From Rhodospirillales bacterium (GTDB lineage: Bacteria; Pseudomonadota; Alphaproteobacteria; Geminicoccales; Geminicoccaceae): 6,094 nucleotides of DNA. Both the position numbers and the translations under genes were made by a program. Positions 5,966-6,094 of the stretch are shown in pieces. A model generated the notes under the pieces. That model was not told the origin of the DNA, did no database searches, and worked only from the letters and a program-made list of their open reading frames with translations. Each line of letters starts with the position of its first letter. Position 1 is the stretch's first letter. The DNA lies in assembly GCA_007131045.1 (NCBI GenBank), contig SLRI01000002.1:1-6094 (forward strand), written 5' to 3'.

Positions 5966-6094
5966 GGCGCGGTCGGGTCAGCATCGGCCAGTAGGTGACC
6001 ACGAACGTCGTGAAGGCGAGGATCCAGAGGGTGCCGGCGAGCGCGCGCAGGCCGTCGAAGCCCCAGGCGGTGCCGTCGAGGATGCGGGCGAGGG
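5952..6094 (-). CDS. C-terminal fragment of a membrane protein, probably NnrS-like (cut by window edge)
   Basis: Only the last 46 residues are visible, ending at TGA 5954-5952. The translation has a hydrophobic helix around 'GTLWILAFTTFVVTYWPMLT' and a basic tail 'RPRRRPG'. An aromatic-rich last helix, then 'PMLxRPR' and a short Pro/Gly end, is what I recall for the C-terminus of NnrS family proteins, multi-spanning membrane proteins linked to nitric oxide and metal stress. The stop codon lies seven bases from the adaptor stop, on the opposite strand, so the two transcripts converge. Codon use is strongly GC-biased at third positions, supporting a real gene. The family name is tentative because the fragment is short. 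Confidence 0.55.
   Translation of the reverse strand, partial: LARILDGTAWGFDGLRALAGTLWILAFTTFVVTYWPMLTRPRRRPG

Noticed and set aside
1..6094. tRNA, rRNA, CRISPR arrays, insertion-sequence ends or transposase fragments
   Set aside because: No cloverleaf-like sequence, regularly spaced repeats or recognisable transposase motifs were seen on either strand.

Overview
The window looks like chromosomal DNA from a GC-rich proteobacterium. By eye the genes are about 65-72% GC with strong G/C preference at third codon positions. The PrtD-type transporter and the style of its partner proteins suggest an alphaproteobacterium, perhaps Rhodospirillales-like. The taxonomic call is inference, because no rRNA or other marker gene is present.

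Layout: (1) 16-987, minus strand, is a periplasmic ABC-transporter solute-binding protein with a clear signal peptide. It belongs to the broad 'iron(III)/phosphonate/hexose-phosphate' group, but I do not see the tyrosine pair used by classical ferric binders. (2) 988-1717 is a divergent intergenic region. Its left part is GC-rich, with a candidate promoter and a nested hairpin in the leader of the solute-binding gene. Its right part (about 1421-1606) is a sharp AT-rich island (31 G/C in the 100 bases 1441-1540) ahead of the next operon. (3) 1718-2563, plus strand, is a very acidic 281-residue protein with no N-terminal signal peptide and no RTX nonapeptides. It ends in Asp-Val-Ile-Ala, which fits the C-terminal signal of substrates of PrtD/HasD-type type I secretion systems. 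(4) 2591-2618 is a very stable GC hairpin between that gene and the transporter. (5) 2668-4410 encodes a PrtD/HasD-like type I secretion ABC permease/ATPase. (6) 4415-5944, four bases further on, encodes the HlyD/PrtE-family periplasmic adaptor, which has an unusual N-terminal extension with an extra membrane segment. (7) 5952-6094, minus strand, is the C-terminal end of a membrane protein, probably NnrS-like, converging on the adaptor gene.

Genes 3, 5 and 6 read as one cassette: a cargo protein, its inner-membrane ATP-driven pump, and its membrane-fusion adaptor. An outer-membrane TolC-type channel is not in the window and would have to be supplied from elsewhere. The hairpin between cargo and pump suggests that abundant cargo and scarce transporter are made from one transcript. 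The most interesting item is the cargo: a small, non-RTX, strongly acidic secreted protein of unknown role with its own dedicated exporter.
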